Source: Rhizophagus clarus
Taxonomy: Eukaryota; Glomeromycota; Glomeromycetes; Glomerales; Glomeraceae
Assembly (NCBI GenBank): GCA_015698045.1
Contig: BLAL01000156.1
Location: forward strand, 372,001-436,000
Length of the DNA stretch: 64,000 bases
Direction: 5' to 3'
A model generated the notes under the pieces. That model did no database searches. It saw only the letters and a list, made by a program, of their open reading frames with translations, and was not told where the DNA came from. A program made the position numbers and the translations under genes. This document shows, in pieces, positions 11,448 to 21,119 of this stretch (the stretch's first letter is position 1; each line of letters starts with the position of its first letter).

Positions 11448-12225
11448 TTTTTAACTAGTAGATGTCGTAGATCATTCATTTTTGATTATCAAATACATTT
11501 TTAAAAGTAGGCAGTAGATCAGTAGATCAAAAAAAATTAAAAGATATCACAAAAATGATTAGCCTTTCAAAGATATAAAATCGTTTATTTTAGTTTGTGT
11601 TTGCAAATTTAGAAATTTAAAAATTTTTTAAATTTTAGTCTATGGTTACTTTTTAGTGAGCATGAAAATTATATTGTTATTAAATTTAGTTTAGTCCAAA
11701 CAAAAACTAAACAATTGGACTTTACCAGACTTAAAAATAAATCGTGATACAATGTTTTGACAACAATGGATCAATAATACATCATGAAAATTAATATATT
11801 TTCGAAGTCTAACTTTTTTTTTAAAAAAAAAAAATATTTGGAAAATATGGTTATTATTTATTAAAAGAAAATTTTAATTTAGGTAATTAAGCCCATGATT
11901 TTTAATATGCTAAACCAGAAGAACATTCAGTAATAAATTGTATATTTAATAAATAATAACACATTAATGATTTCCCGATCGTTAATAAAATAAATAATAC
12001 TAATAATAACATGAAAAGATATAAATTGTTTAATTAATTAAAAAAAAAAAAAAAAAATTGAACCTAGAATAACTAATAATCAAAGGCTAGAATAAATGTT
12101 CAAAAGTCCATATTGCAAACCTTAAAAGAATTTCTAATAATTATTAATTCCGATGTACTGTAATGTAATAATGTTATTAATATCGTGTTGCATGAGAAGT
12201 AATAAGATAATCATAACCGTTGGAT
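11448..12225. other. Intergenic, nothing supported
   Basis: A+T-rich spacer between the small membrane-protein gene and the 3' end of the dsRBD gene. It contains homopolymer runs (for example at 11814-11833 and 12040-12058) but no frame or repeat that I can defend. Confidence 0.5.
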
Positions 12226-13347
12226 CTAATTGGTGTAGTACGCATAATTATTTCCATCAGGAACATTATAAATAATAGGAGGATAAGGCATGTTAGATGG
12301 TGGAGGAGGCGGAGGAGGTGGAGATATTGGAGGCATTCCGTAAGATTGTTGAATTTCAAGTCGTTCTTTTTCAACGAATTCTTCGTATAAACAACTAAAT
12401 GCTATCTGACTAACATGATCTTTCGCATCACTTTTTTTCCAAAAACTTAATTGAGGATTAAAAGTACGATTATACACAGTACAATCAAACAAATAATGTC
12501 CACTACCGTCATCTCTGATTGTATAAGTTGGATGTCCTAATTTATGCATCTGACAGAACTCTAATAATAAGACACAAAATCTCTTTACTTGCCCAATAGA
12601 ACTTGCATGAGCTACTTGTCTATTGTACCATTGAACTGATTTAGGAATAAGTTCTAGTGGATGTGGTGCAATAATTTGTTGTTGATAAGATTGTCTAGAA
12701 TAATAAGGACGTTTCATTGTTTGATTATTACCCTTGCTATTATTCGCTTTTTGTAATGTTGTATGAGCTTTGACCAATTCTTGACGAATTAAATCTGTGA
12801 TTTCTGGCATACGCAATGAAAGATCGTTCATAGCGATATTTGCGGCTTCTTCTTTTGCCTGCTGTTTCTTCGAACGTGCGGTTATATTCTGATAAGTTCG
12901 TTCACAAAAATTCACTTGACAGTAAAAGTGACCTGTAACAGAATCATGCGAATATGAATAAACTGGAGGTTTCGAAGTTTTCAATTTTTGATGCAATGTA
13001 TTTAGAAATGAAATTGGATTAAATGGTACTTCAAATGTTAATGAATTTGATGAATTTGATGAGTTTGATATATTTGATGAATTTGATGAATTTGATGACT
13101 GAGATAAATTTGATGAATTGTAACTATGATCCAATGTGGTTGGTAACGAAATTACTGATTCTTTGCTTGATATTTGTGGAGATTGTGGGATCTCCGTCAA
13201 AGTACAAGTTGATGAATTTTCTTCTGAATTATTATCCATATTGTTTTGTTCTTGATACTGCTGCTGTTGTTGATTAAATGAACTCGTGTCTTCTGAAAAT
13301 AAAGTCTGCGCTCCTAGAGCCATTAGAGAATTCTCTACTTCGGACAT
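12226..13347 (-). CDS. Double-stranded RNA-binding (DRBM) domain protein
   Basis: Single-exon frame of 373 aa. The first 105 residues are low-complexity: a Gln run (FNQQQQQYQEQ), then long Ser/Asn repeats (SNSSNSSNISNSSNSSNS). A dsRNA-binding domain follows at about residues 107-175: FNPISFLNTLHQKLK, then PPVYSYSHDSVTGHFYCQV, then the diagnostic basic helix ARSKKQQAKEEAANIAMNDL. A second, more divergent DRBM-like region lies at about 240-325 (KRFCVLLLEFCQMHKLGHP, then YTIRDDGSGHYLFDCTV, then KSDAKDHVSQIAFSCL). The C-terminus is proline-rich (eight prolines in a row). Two DRBMs with no catalytic domain recall RNAi co-factors and other dsRNA adaptors; the exact role is unknown. A TA dinucleotide run sits about 30 bp before the start. 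Confidence 0.82.
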   Translation of the reverse strand: MSEVENSLMALGAQTLFSEDTSSFNQQQQQYQEQNNMDNNSEENSSTCTLTEIPQSPQISSKESVISLPTTLDHSYNSSNLSQSSNSSNSSNISNSSNSSNSLTFEVPFNPISFLNTLHQKLKTSKPPVYSYSHDSVTGHFYCQVNFCERTYQNITARSKKQQAKEEAANIAMNDLSLRMPEITDLIRQELVKAHTTLQKANNSKGNNQTMKRPYYSRQSYQQQIIAPHPLELIPKSVQWYNRQVAHASSIGQVKRFCVLLLEFCQMHKLGHPTYTIRDDGSGHYLFDCTVYNRTFNPQLSFWKKSDAKDHVSQIAFSCLYEEFVEKERLEIQQSYGMPPISPPPPPPPPSNMPYPPIIYNVPDGNNYAYYTN

Positions 13348-13374
13348 TGTTATTTATTTAAAGAGTTTTTTTAA

Positions 13375-13402
13375 AAATATATATATATATATATATATAT
13401 AT
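13375..13402. repeat. (TA)n microsatellite in the DRBM gene promoter
   Basis: An alternating TA run of about 13 units lies 28-55 bp upstream of the DRBM start codon. Nothing else is claimed. Confidence 0.8.
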
Positions 13403-13674
13403 TTGGATATATGATAAGCTATTTATTAAGCTAAAAGTTGATTAGGCAAGCTTCGTAACAAACCAAAGAAGAAAGTTTTCTTACTTTGTCATTGTTTATT
13501 TCTTTAACCCCTACTTGTCAACTAATGTATATCCAATTATGATTGGTTATTGAGATGCAGTTTCTTGTACCACAGGATCCGCAGTCATGAACAAATTATT
13601 TTGAAATTATATAATGCATTTATTTTATTTTGATTCAATTTAAATATTTAAAACGATAAAACTAATTACATAAA

Positions 13675-15344
13675 TCAATTTGATTTCTTTAAAGCAAACG
13701 TAGTATCTAATTCTCCACTAGAATCCAACTCTTTAATAATATCCAACCCACCAACCAACTCTCCCTTATTAAATACCATCGGATATGTTGGCCAATTTGC
13801 AAATTTTTTTAATCCTAAGAAATATTAATAAAAAAATGTAAATATAATTTATATTTTTTTGCCTTATCTTAAATTCACTCGAAAAAATTACCTTGTCGAA
13901 CTTCTTCATCTTGTAATATGTCAAAGTATTCATACTTTATTTTCTTTTCAGTAAAAATATTAACTAATGTTCTAAAAAATGAAGTTATATGAAATTAATA
14001 AGGACCACATATTTTGTAAGTTTCTATAATTAATAAATTAATTTACTCACTTTGAAAAACCACAACGTGGGGTCTCCGGTGAGCCTTTTATAAAAATCAT
14101 CACATCACCCTTAGTAGTTAGTTCTTGAAGTCGTTCGTCTAAGCCTTTTTCTTTTGGAACCATGTCTTTGAATTCCCCATTGGCAACCAATTCTTTAATA
14201 ATGTCTAAGCCACCTACAAGCTCTCCATTAATATAAACCTACAAATATTTAAAAAAATATATATATATTATTTGATAAACATGTTAAATATAAAAGATGA
14301 TCTGTTTAAAACCAACCAACCTGGGGATAAGTTGGCCAATTAGAATATTCCTTTAAACCTAGAATAGACATAATTGTTAAAATATATTCAACTAGTTTCG
14401 TAATCAACTAAATTACGATATGATGCCTTGTCTAACTTCTTCATCAGCCAAAATATTGAAAGAACTAAATTTGACTTGATTTTCATTAAAAATCTCAATG
14501 AGTTGCCTTGAAAATCCACAACGTGGTTGAGTAGGTGTTCCCTATATATATAAAAGTAATAGGATTAAATAAATAAGTACCATTTAATTTAATGAAATAT
14601 TATGAGCCTTACTCACGAAAAACGTGATTGAGATAGTTAGGATCGCAAATGATATTATATTATGATCCACAAAAGCTAAATGGATCTTAATCCTTAATTT
14701 TAATCACGTTTTTTTGCGAGGGTTCCCTCACTATATCAAAAACAAAATATTAACGAACTTTAATAAATGCCATAACAGGAGATGAATTGATCAATTCCTT
14801 CAGACGTGTATTCAAATCGACCGTTTTTTTTTCGCTTGTAGCAACGGCTTTGTCCATAACAAACGTTGAAACCTTAGCGTATTTAGCAACTGTATTTGTA
14901 AGTTCTGGTGCATTAGCTCCATTAATACGTTCCGCGATTTTTCCGTTCTGAATGTAAATAATTAGAATTTATATATAGAGAGAATGACTTTAGAATTTGA
15001 TTTTATTATAATACCTTGAGAACTATAAAGGCTGGAACCGCTTCGATTTCAAAAGATTCCGAAAGTTCAGGAAATTTCTCGGCCTCAATCTATTGTAATA
15101 TATTTTAAATGGCAACCAATTTTTTCAATAAAAGTATCTGTATATGTATATATGTAATATTACAAACCTTGACAAATTTTATTGAGCTATTTTTACCAGC
15201 GAGTTCCGTGAACACTTCATTCATTTGAGAACATGGTTGGGCCCACGTTGCCCAAAAATCAAGAAATATTACGGAACCTTTGTTTTTCTCGACTAGATTC
15301 TTCAAATCGTTTTCTGAAGTAAGTTCTAACAAGTTGCTGTCCAT
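13675..15344 (-). CDS. Monothiol glutaredoxin, Trx-Grx-Grx type (GLRX3/PICOT; Grx3/4 family)
   Basis: Cytosolic/nuclear glutaredoxin that carries a GSH-bound 2Fe-2S cluster and serves iron delivery. Eight exons (15344-15168, 15089-15015, 14947-14759, 14541-14427, 14358-14321, 14238-14051, 13971-13892, 13814-13675) give 333 aa; human GLRX3 has 335. The N-terminal thioredoxin-like domain has a degenerate active site (WATWAQPC). Two Grx domains follow, each with a CGFS cluster motif: [11 protein letters not shown] and [11 protein letters not shown], and each with [13 protein letters not shown]. Two Grx domains match the animal and plant arrangement rather than yeast Grx3/4, which have one. The intron after EEVRQ sits at the same codon phase in both Grx domains, supporting duplication; in the first it must be a GC-AG intron (donor at 14426). 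A MITE-like insert lies in the third intron. Confidence 0.93.
14612..14720. mobile_element. MITE-like inverted-repeat insert inside a GLRX3 intron
   Basis: About 109 bp with inverted termini CTCACGAAAAACGTGATT (14612-14629) and the complement of CTCGCAAAAAAACGTGATT at the other end (about 14702-14720). The interior has two GATC-containing arms. It makes this intron about 217 nt, roughly three times the others in the gene. No clear target duplication was found, so mobility is inferred from the inverted termini alone. Confidence 0.55.
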
Positions 15345-15511
15345 TATTATTGAAAGAACAAATGGTGGCCAAAATATGATTACTTATATTAGATTATCTA
15401 ATACCAAAGTAGTCAAATAAACAATCTATACCAATATGGGAATAATTAGTTTTCGTATAAGGTACACGTAATTGTTTGAAAATCGATTTTTTTTTTTATT
15501 TTCTTGTAGCA
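15345..15511. promoter_or_regulatory. Shared divergent promoter, GLRX3 / RPN5
   Basis: Only 167 bp separate the two start codons, so both genes must draw on the same upstream DNA. The RPN5 start follows a T-run and TTGTAG. No specific factor site was recognised. Confidence 0.5.
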
Positions 15512-17621
15512 ATGTCAGACGGAAAACTCGAGAAGCCTGAAATAGACTTTACTCCAGTTTGCGATGTAAAGCTGCCAGAAACCGAATTATTGGCCCAAGT
15601 ACTTTCTATCTAACGCGACTATTAGAGTGATTTATATATGTTCTCGGTGCTAATGGATTAAAAAATTAATAAATTTATTCTTAAATATCATACAGCAAGG
15701 GAAATTGGCCCAAGCGTTGGATCAATTATTGGCACTTGAGAAGCAGACACGTCAGGTATGACTTCTATATCAAATTAATTACATGTTTATAATAGAGAAT
15801 TATTAACGACTGAATTTTTTTATATTTTAATAAATAGGCATCGGATTTAGCCTCTTCTACTCGTGTGTTAGTTCATATTGTTAAACTGTGTTACCAATCG
15901 GGAGACTGGAAATTGCTTAATGAATACGTGATTTTGCTTTCAAAAAAACATGGTCAATTGAAACAAGTATGAATTGTATCTCTTTTTCTTAATTTGAATT
16001 TCTTATGATATTTATATTCATCAATCAAATTACGCTTGTTGATAGGCTATTACAAAGATGGTTCAAGAAGTTATGACTTACCTTGAAAGCACTCCAAACC
16101 TTGAAACAAAACTTGAATTGATTGATACTTTACGCACAGTTACCGAAGGAAAAGTATGTAGGACATTCAATTCGCCAAATTATTATATTAATAAAATAAT
16201 ACTAATTTATAAAATTCTTATTTATTGAACATCTAGATCTACGTTGAAGTTGAAAGGGCGCGTTTAACACGCATGTTATCCAGGATTAGAGAAGATGAAG
16301 GCAAGATTAATGAAGCAGCTGATGTTTTGCAGGAATTGCAGGTAAGATTCCTTCATATATGTGAATTTTGATTACATAATCCGGTTTAGTTTATAATTAA
16401 TGTCAGGAATTTTAAATATAATTTTAGGTGGAAACTTTCGGGTCAATGGAAAAAAGGGAAAAAACGGATTTTATTCTCGAACAAATGCGCTTAACTCTCG
16501 CCAAGAAGGATTATACGCGAATGCAAATCATTAGCAGGAAAATTAATACAAAATTTTTTGCCGATACAGAACAACAGGTAAATTTGTACGATTTATATAT
16601 TTGTATTATTGATATCTAAGCTTATAAAATTTAAATAAACAGGATTTGAAACTTCGTTATTATGAATTGATGATTCAACACGCTTTGCATGAAGAACAAT
16701 ACTTAAATGTTTGCAAGTATTATCGTCAAGTTTATGATACGCCACTGGTTAAGGAAGATGAAATGAAGTGGAAAGGAGTAAGTTATTAAATATAAAAATC
16801 ATTATTTGATATTTTTATTTATGATTATTCTATTTTAGATATTGGAAAATGTTATTTATTTCATCGCACTTTCACCTTATGATAATGAACAACACGATTT
16901 GCTGCATCGTATTTATGAAGATCCTAGCCTTATTAAACTTCCGTTACATCAGTAAATATTCTTTCTTTTTTTTTTTCTCTTTTAAAGACAAATGTTTTTA
17001 ATTAATTACCTTTATCACTAGTCAATTTGCAAAGAATTTTGTAACTCCTGAGCTCATGCGATGGCCGATCATTCAGCAAGTATTCGGAGAGACGTTGAGG
17101 AAAACACCTGTTTTTTTAGTTGGCGACGAAGCTGGAGAAAAACGTTGGGGAGAATTACATAATCGCGTGATTGAACATGTAGTTGATTTTTTTTTAACGA
17201 ATGATTCATACGGAATGTTTGGAAATTGCTTACCTATTTTTATTTAATACAGAATATTAGGGTCTTGGCTAAATACTATGTCAGGATTAGAATGAGCAGA
17301 ATGACATCATTATTGGATCTCACTGAACAAGTAATTTTCTTTCTTTATTCTATTAAATGAACTTTATTTCGTATCAATAAAAAAACTTCCTTTTTATAAC
17401 AGCAAGCAGAAGATTTCCTTGCAAAACTTGTAGAATCGAAAACTATTTATGCTAAGATAGATAGGCCAGCCGGAATTATATCTTTTGCGGCTCCTAAGGA
17501 CGCCAATCAAGTATTAAATGACTGGTCAAACAATATTAATTCTTTATTAGGGCTTATAGAAAAGACGTGTCATTTAATTACGAAAGAAGAAATGCTACAT
17601 AGTATTGCTCGGGTGAAATAA
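15512..17621 (+). CDS. RPN5: 26S proteasome regulatory lid subunit RPN5 (PSMD12)
   Basis: Lid scaffold subunit of the 19S regulatory particle. Eleven exons (15512-15598, 15696-15755, 15838-15966, 16046-16153, 16237-16341, 16428-16577, 16643-16777, 16839-16951, 17022-17178, 17253-17330, 17403-17621) give 446 aa, against 445 in budding yeast and 456 in human. The N-terminal TPR-like helices include [13 protein letters not shown] and VRLTR-type repeats ([18 protein letters not shown]). The C-terminal PCI domain contains [19 protein letters not shown], then [20 protein letters not shown], then [12 protein letters not shown], the typical winged-helix end. All joins keep phase. Identity is secure. 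It is transcribed divergently from GLRX3 and convergently with the SPTSS gene. Confidence 0.95.
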
Positions 17622-17729
17622 GAGTATAGAGAATTTTTCGATTCTTTTATAGACATTAAATAAAGGTTATTATACGTTATTATAAGTTAATATTAAAATT
17701 AAATTAAATATATTGTATAAAAAAAAAAT

Positions 17730-18020
17730 TTAATGATACGCCGAAGCATAATATGATAATCTAGAGGCGAAGTAAGCCAGTTGTTCAGGAAGATAAAAGA
17801 CATAAAAGAACGTCGTGTATGTGAAAAGCGCCAAAAAAACGATAACAATTGAATCTACAAAATTAAAAAAAGTTGTTTACTTTATTCAGTTTATTCGATA
17901 AAAACCAAACGTAAACATACTGAATAGAGCCTTTTCCCAAGGTTCAAGCATATACAAAGCAGTTGTCACTTCATACTGATAATTTTTAAGTGCTAAATAG
18001 TTACGGATTGCCTTAAGCAT
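17730..18020 (-). CDS. Small subunit of serine palmitoyltransferase (ssSPT/SPTSSA-like)
   Basis: Two exons (18020-17921 and 17854-17730) encode 74 aa. The central block YQYEVTTALYMLEPWEKALF followed by NS is the hallmark of the small activating subunit of serine palmitoyltransferase, the ER enzyme that starts sphingoid-base synthesis from serine and palmitoyl-CoA; human SPTSSA is 71 aa. The core is followed by one hydrophobic segment (IVIVFLALFTYTTFFYVFY) that would span the ER membrane, then an LPEQLAYF tail. The intron splits an Asn codon and is GT-AG. The gene is below normal length cut-offs and easily missed. It converges with RPN5, whose stop lies 109 bp away. Confidence 0.9.
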
Positions 18021-18348
18021 TTTTTTTTTTTTAACGAGAACCACTTCTTGCTCCGTAATTAATTAGCGATGTCGATCGTAATCCGTTACCCAAAAATGGT
18101 ATCTGCGTACAATCAAGCAATTGTGGATATATGTGTATATATATAATTTTATATAAATGTATATATATATATATATATATTAAAAAAAATTTATTAACGG
18201 ATTAATTTAATTAATTATTATTATAGATTACATAAATCGAAATTTTTCTAGATTAACAAACAAATATACTAGATTATCATGGATCATCAAATTATTTTCA
18301 TCTATTTGCATTAACATTAATTTATCTCAAAGAATTATGGCTTATTTT
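18021..18348. other. Spacer: SPTSS upstream and ATG5 downstream DNA
   Basis: No frame of note. It holds two (TA)n runs (about 18130-18145 and 18159-18180). Both flanking genes are on the minus strand, so this must include the SPTSS promoter and the ATG5 polyadenylation region. Confidence 0.5.
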
Positions 18349-19634
18349 TTATGTTTCTAAAAGGACGACAATATGTAAGAAATTATCCGGATAACAAAGA
18401 TTCTGTGATGCCCAAAGAATGGGAATATTTAATTGCGGAATAACACCATGAATAACAGGAGCAGCAAGTGCATTTTCAGTAGGTAAAGACGAGGGGAATA
18501 ATTCCGGGAGAATTTGATGTAATACATCTCCTAACGTAAGCTGGTTTCCTATTAAAAGAACGATCAAAATAAACTAATTAAATTATTATTAAAAAAAAAT
18601 GACAATATAAACTTTTCTCAGATTATTTTACTTGCCATTCTCGTCTGAAGGTGAAATTGGTTCTTGTATAACTGGGCAATTATCTGGTAAATATATCCGT
18701 AATGGAACATGTTTCGGTAATTGACCATCATTAGTGACAAGACGATAATTTATACTCCAAAAACGATCATAATTTTCCGTACGATATTTTTGGGAGAAGC
18801 CTTGTTATAGTTAAATAATAATAAACTTTTGACTAACAAAAAAAAAATCATCACTTATTCCTTTTAAAATAAAAGGATACTGGACCATAATCCATCCCAA
18901 AGTTGTGTCTGATCATTCTTTGACAAGTTCATAACTTTTTTTGTGCTTCCATTCCTAAGAAAATCGGCCTTTAAAAAAAATATAAGTAAAATGTTTTTAA
19001 ATATACTAACATTCGAAAAATGGAATTATTTTACTTCTTTAATCATCGACATGAAGAAATCTTGTGTCGCATCAATAGCCTGAGCACGTATCAGTTTATC
19101 TATAGGAAAATTCTTGAAATGTACAGTAACTGGCCACGGTAGAGGTGGTGGACTATTTGAATCGGGTCGATATCCTGTATGCAAATCATATAAAAGTCCA
19201 ATCGGGTAATGCCTATAATTACAAATGTTATTTGAGCGAAAGAATAAAAAAACTTTTTGGATTCAATCAATCAAGAAAATAAATACCATTTAAGTGGAAT
19301 ACCATCCACGTCATACCAAATTTCTGCGTCGTCTCCAATAAAATTCAGAGCCATGTTTGTCATGTCTACAAAATATTTTCTTATTTGACTTGTTAATAAA
19401 GGAAAATATGAGCACCGAGGAGCTTCTAACTGTAAAGAAAATAAAAAATAAGTTACGAGTCTACAACAGAAAGTTTCTCGATACTAATTTAAACTTTAAA
19501 AATAAACTTACGAAATAAGGTTCTACTAAAACTTTAGCCCCTAACTCTGCTGCTTCAGCACTATCAAGTGAGAACTTTATAGGAAGTGTACCATCCCAGA
19601 TAGCTCGAGTAATAGGGTTTTGTGGTGCTGTCAT
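18349..19634 (-). CDS. ATG5: Autophagy protein ATG5
   Basis: ATG5 is conjugated to ATG12 and, with ATG16, promotes ATG8 lipidation on the phagophore. Six exons (19634-19512, 19429-19287, 19212-19035, 18968-18881, 18800-18636, 18548-18349) give 298 aa; yeast has 294 and human 275. Landmarks: RAIWDGTLPIKFSL near the start, EAPRCSYFPLLT, the highly conserved GIPLKWHYPIGLLYDL split by an intron, PWPVTVHFKNFP, DFFMSMIKEADFLRNGS (containing a Lys at the usual ATG12-acceptor region), and the C-terminal LTLGDVLHQ and YPDNFLHIVV blocks. The intron at 18635-18549 needs a GC donor (GCAAGT, the consensus for GC-AG introns) to stay in frame. Its promoter is shared with the divergent small gene at 19828. 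Confidence 0.95.
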
Positions 19635-19827
19635 TGCTAATCAAACTAATCAACGGAGGAAATTCTTCTTTTCAAAGTAGTAATAAAATTCGCGAAAATA
19701 GTTCATGTGCGTTTTACTTATCGAATTTTCGTGTAACATGTCCAATTATACTGGGATAGTACTGGGATCTACTGTTCTAGCCAGTTAAAAGTGTTCCGCA
19801 CTTTTTTTTTTTATTTTTAAAAAAAAA
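19635..19827. promoter_or_regulatory. Shared divergent promoter, ATG5 / BORCS7-like
   Basis: A 193-bp interval between two divergent start codons. It contains a near-repeat ACTGGGATAGTACTGGGATCTACTG (given here only by position, 19750-19772) and a T-run immediately before the plus-strand start. No named factor site was recognised. Confidence 0.4.
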
Positions 19828-20428
19828 ATGAAAATCGAACTTAATGAAAAGGCACAAAATTCATTCGGGAGTGTTCGTGGAGTTGTAAAGGTAATTTTTA
19901 TTTTTTATTCAAATAAAAAAAAAAGGAATTTTAAAGGCCATTAATTTTTTTCAAATATGATCATAACAAAAAAAATAAAAAAAAAAAGACCGTTATTAAG
20001 AATGCAAACGTCAGTGAGGTGAGCAAAGAAACTTTATCTGTCTTTTTTATATATATTTATTAATTCTCTTAAATCAATTAAAGGAGTTAATGAAAACTGC
20101 AAAATTATTTGCAAATCTTGATGTATCAATGAAATCAACTCATCAAGTAAGTTTTTGAAAATTTTAATCCACTTATTCTTTAAAAGAGGTTTTGTTAAAA
20201 TTTTCATGGTTTAATTAGTCTTTAGAAAAACTTACTATTGGAATAACTCAATTACGAGAAAGGTAAAGAATCATAATATATAATGTATATTGAACATACC
20301 TAAAGGAATTCATACTGAAATATTAATATTTTAGGAATAATCAAATGTTAGAAAGCTTACATATTATTCCACAAATAAATGATGGGTTAAATGTTGAAGA
20401 ATTAATTAAATGTTCTTCCGCTCAATAA
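19828..20428 (+). CDS. Small coiled-coil protein, possibly BORC subunit BORCS7-like
   Basis: Five short exons (19828-19890, 19989-20018, 20084-20146, 20219-20262, 20335-20428) join in phase to 97 aa. All introns are GT-AG, and exon 2 is 30 nt. The sequence is helical with heptad-like spacing (KLFANLDVSMKSTHQSLEKL, then GITQLRERNNQMLESLHII). Length and pattern recall BORCS7, a subunit of the BORC complex that positions lysosomes and vacuoles through Arl8; this is a visual similarity only. The consistent splice phases make a real gene likely even if the name is wrong. It shares a 193-bp promoter with ATG5. Confidence 0.5.
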
Positions 20429-20649
20429 CACAGCTATAGATAATATTTTAAAAAGTATTTAATCATATTATTAATTCATTTAATCATTCATATATTATTT
20501 TTACAAATTTTTTATATAGTCGATTTAAAGAAAAAATTAGCGTTTATAATATAAAAGTATAAATTTGCATTTAATAATATTTTAAAAAATTTGCAAATCA
20601 AAATTTATATTAATTTCATTAACTTTACATTTTTAATATTTAATTTATT

Positions 20650-20891
20650 AATCAGTAAGCCTATCATTACCTGATCAAGAGTTAATTATCAAGTCCGTCT
20701 TAGAGCATTTCACATACTTGAAATTCCGAAAAAGTTTTAGAGGGACTAATAATTGTAATTTTGCATTTGCTCAGCCTTGTTATGGAAAACATGGGAATTA
20801 TGGATTACATGGGGAATGGTATAGAAATGGAACAGAATATTGTCTTACCTGCAACAGTTCAAGATCATGTGCTAATCAAATAATATCTTGA
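20650..20891 (+). CDS. Cys-rich coding fragment, unrecognised
   Basis: An open frame without a proper ATG runs to a TGA at 20889-20891. Its second half is unlike the A+T noise around it: AQPCYGKHGNYGLHGEWY, then NGTEYCLTCNSSRSCANQ, with five cysteines in about 45 residues. The segment may be the last exon of a gene (a plausible acceptor TTTGCTCAG ends at 20776) or a decayed remnant. No 5' exon was found. The cysteine pattern could suit a small secreted or zinc-binding protein; this is speculation. Confidence 0.25.
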
Positions 20892-21119
20892 TTTATATTA
20901 TGATAAAATGATTGATTTCTTAATAATGATCGCGTTCTTATCGGCATGACATGATATGTCTATACAATATATTCTAGTTTCTGAAATTGTTTTCTTTTTT
21001 TTAAAAACTTTATTAATTGAAACTAAAGAAAAAAGAAAGAAACAAAAGACCTCTTTATATTAATTTCGAATTTCATATATTAAAAAATTTAGCCATTCTG
21101 ATTTATAATCTTATACAAA

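Noticed and set aside
13023-13277. Plus-strand Met/Leu/Asn repeat frame
   Set aside because: It is the antisense shadow of the Ser/Asn repeats in the DRBM gene.
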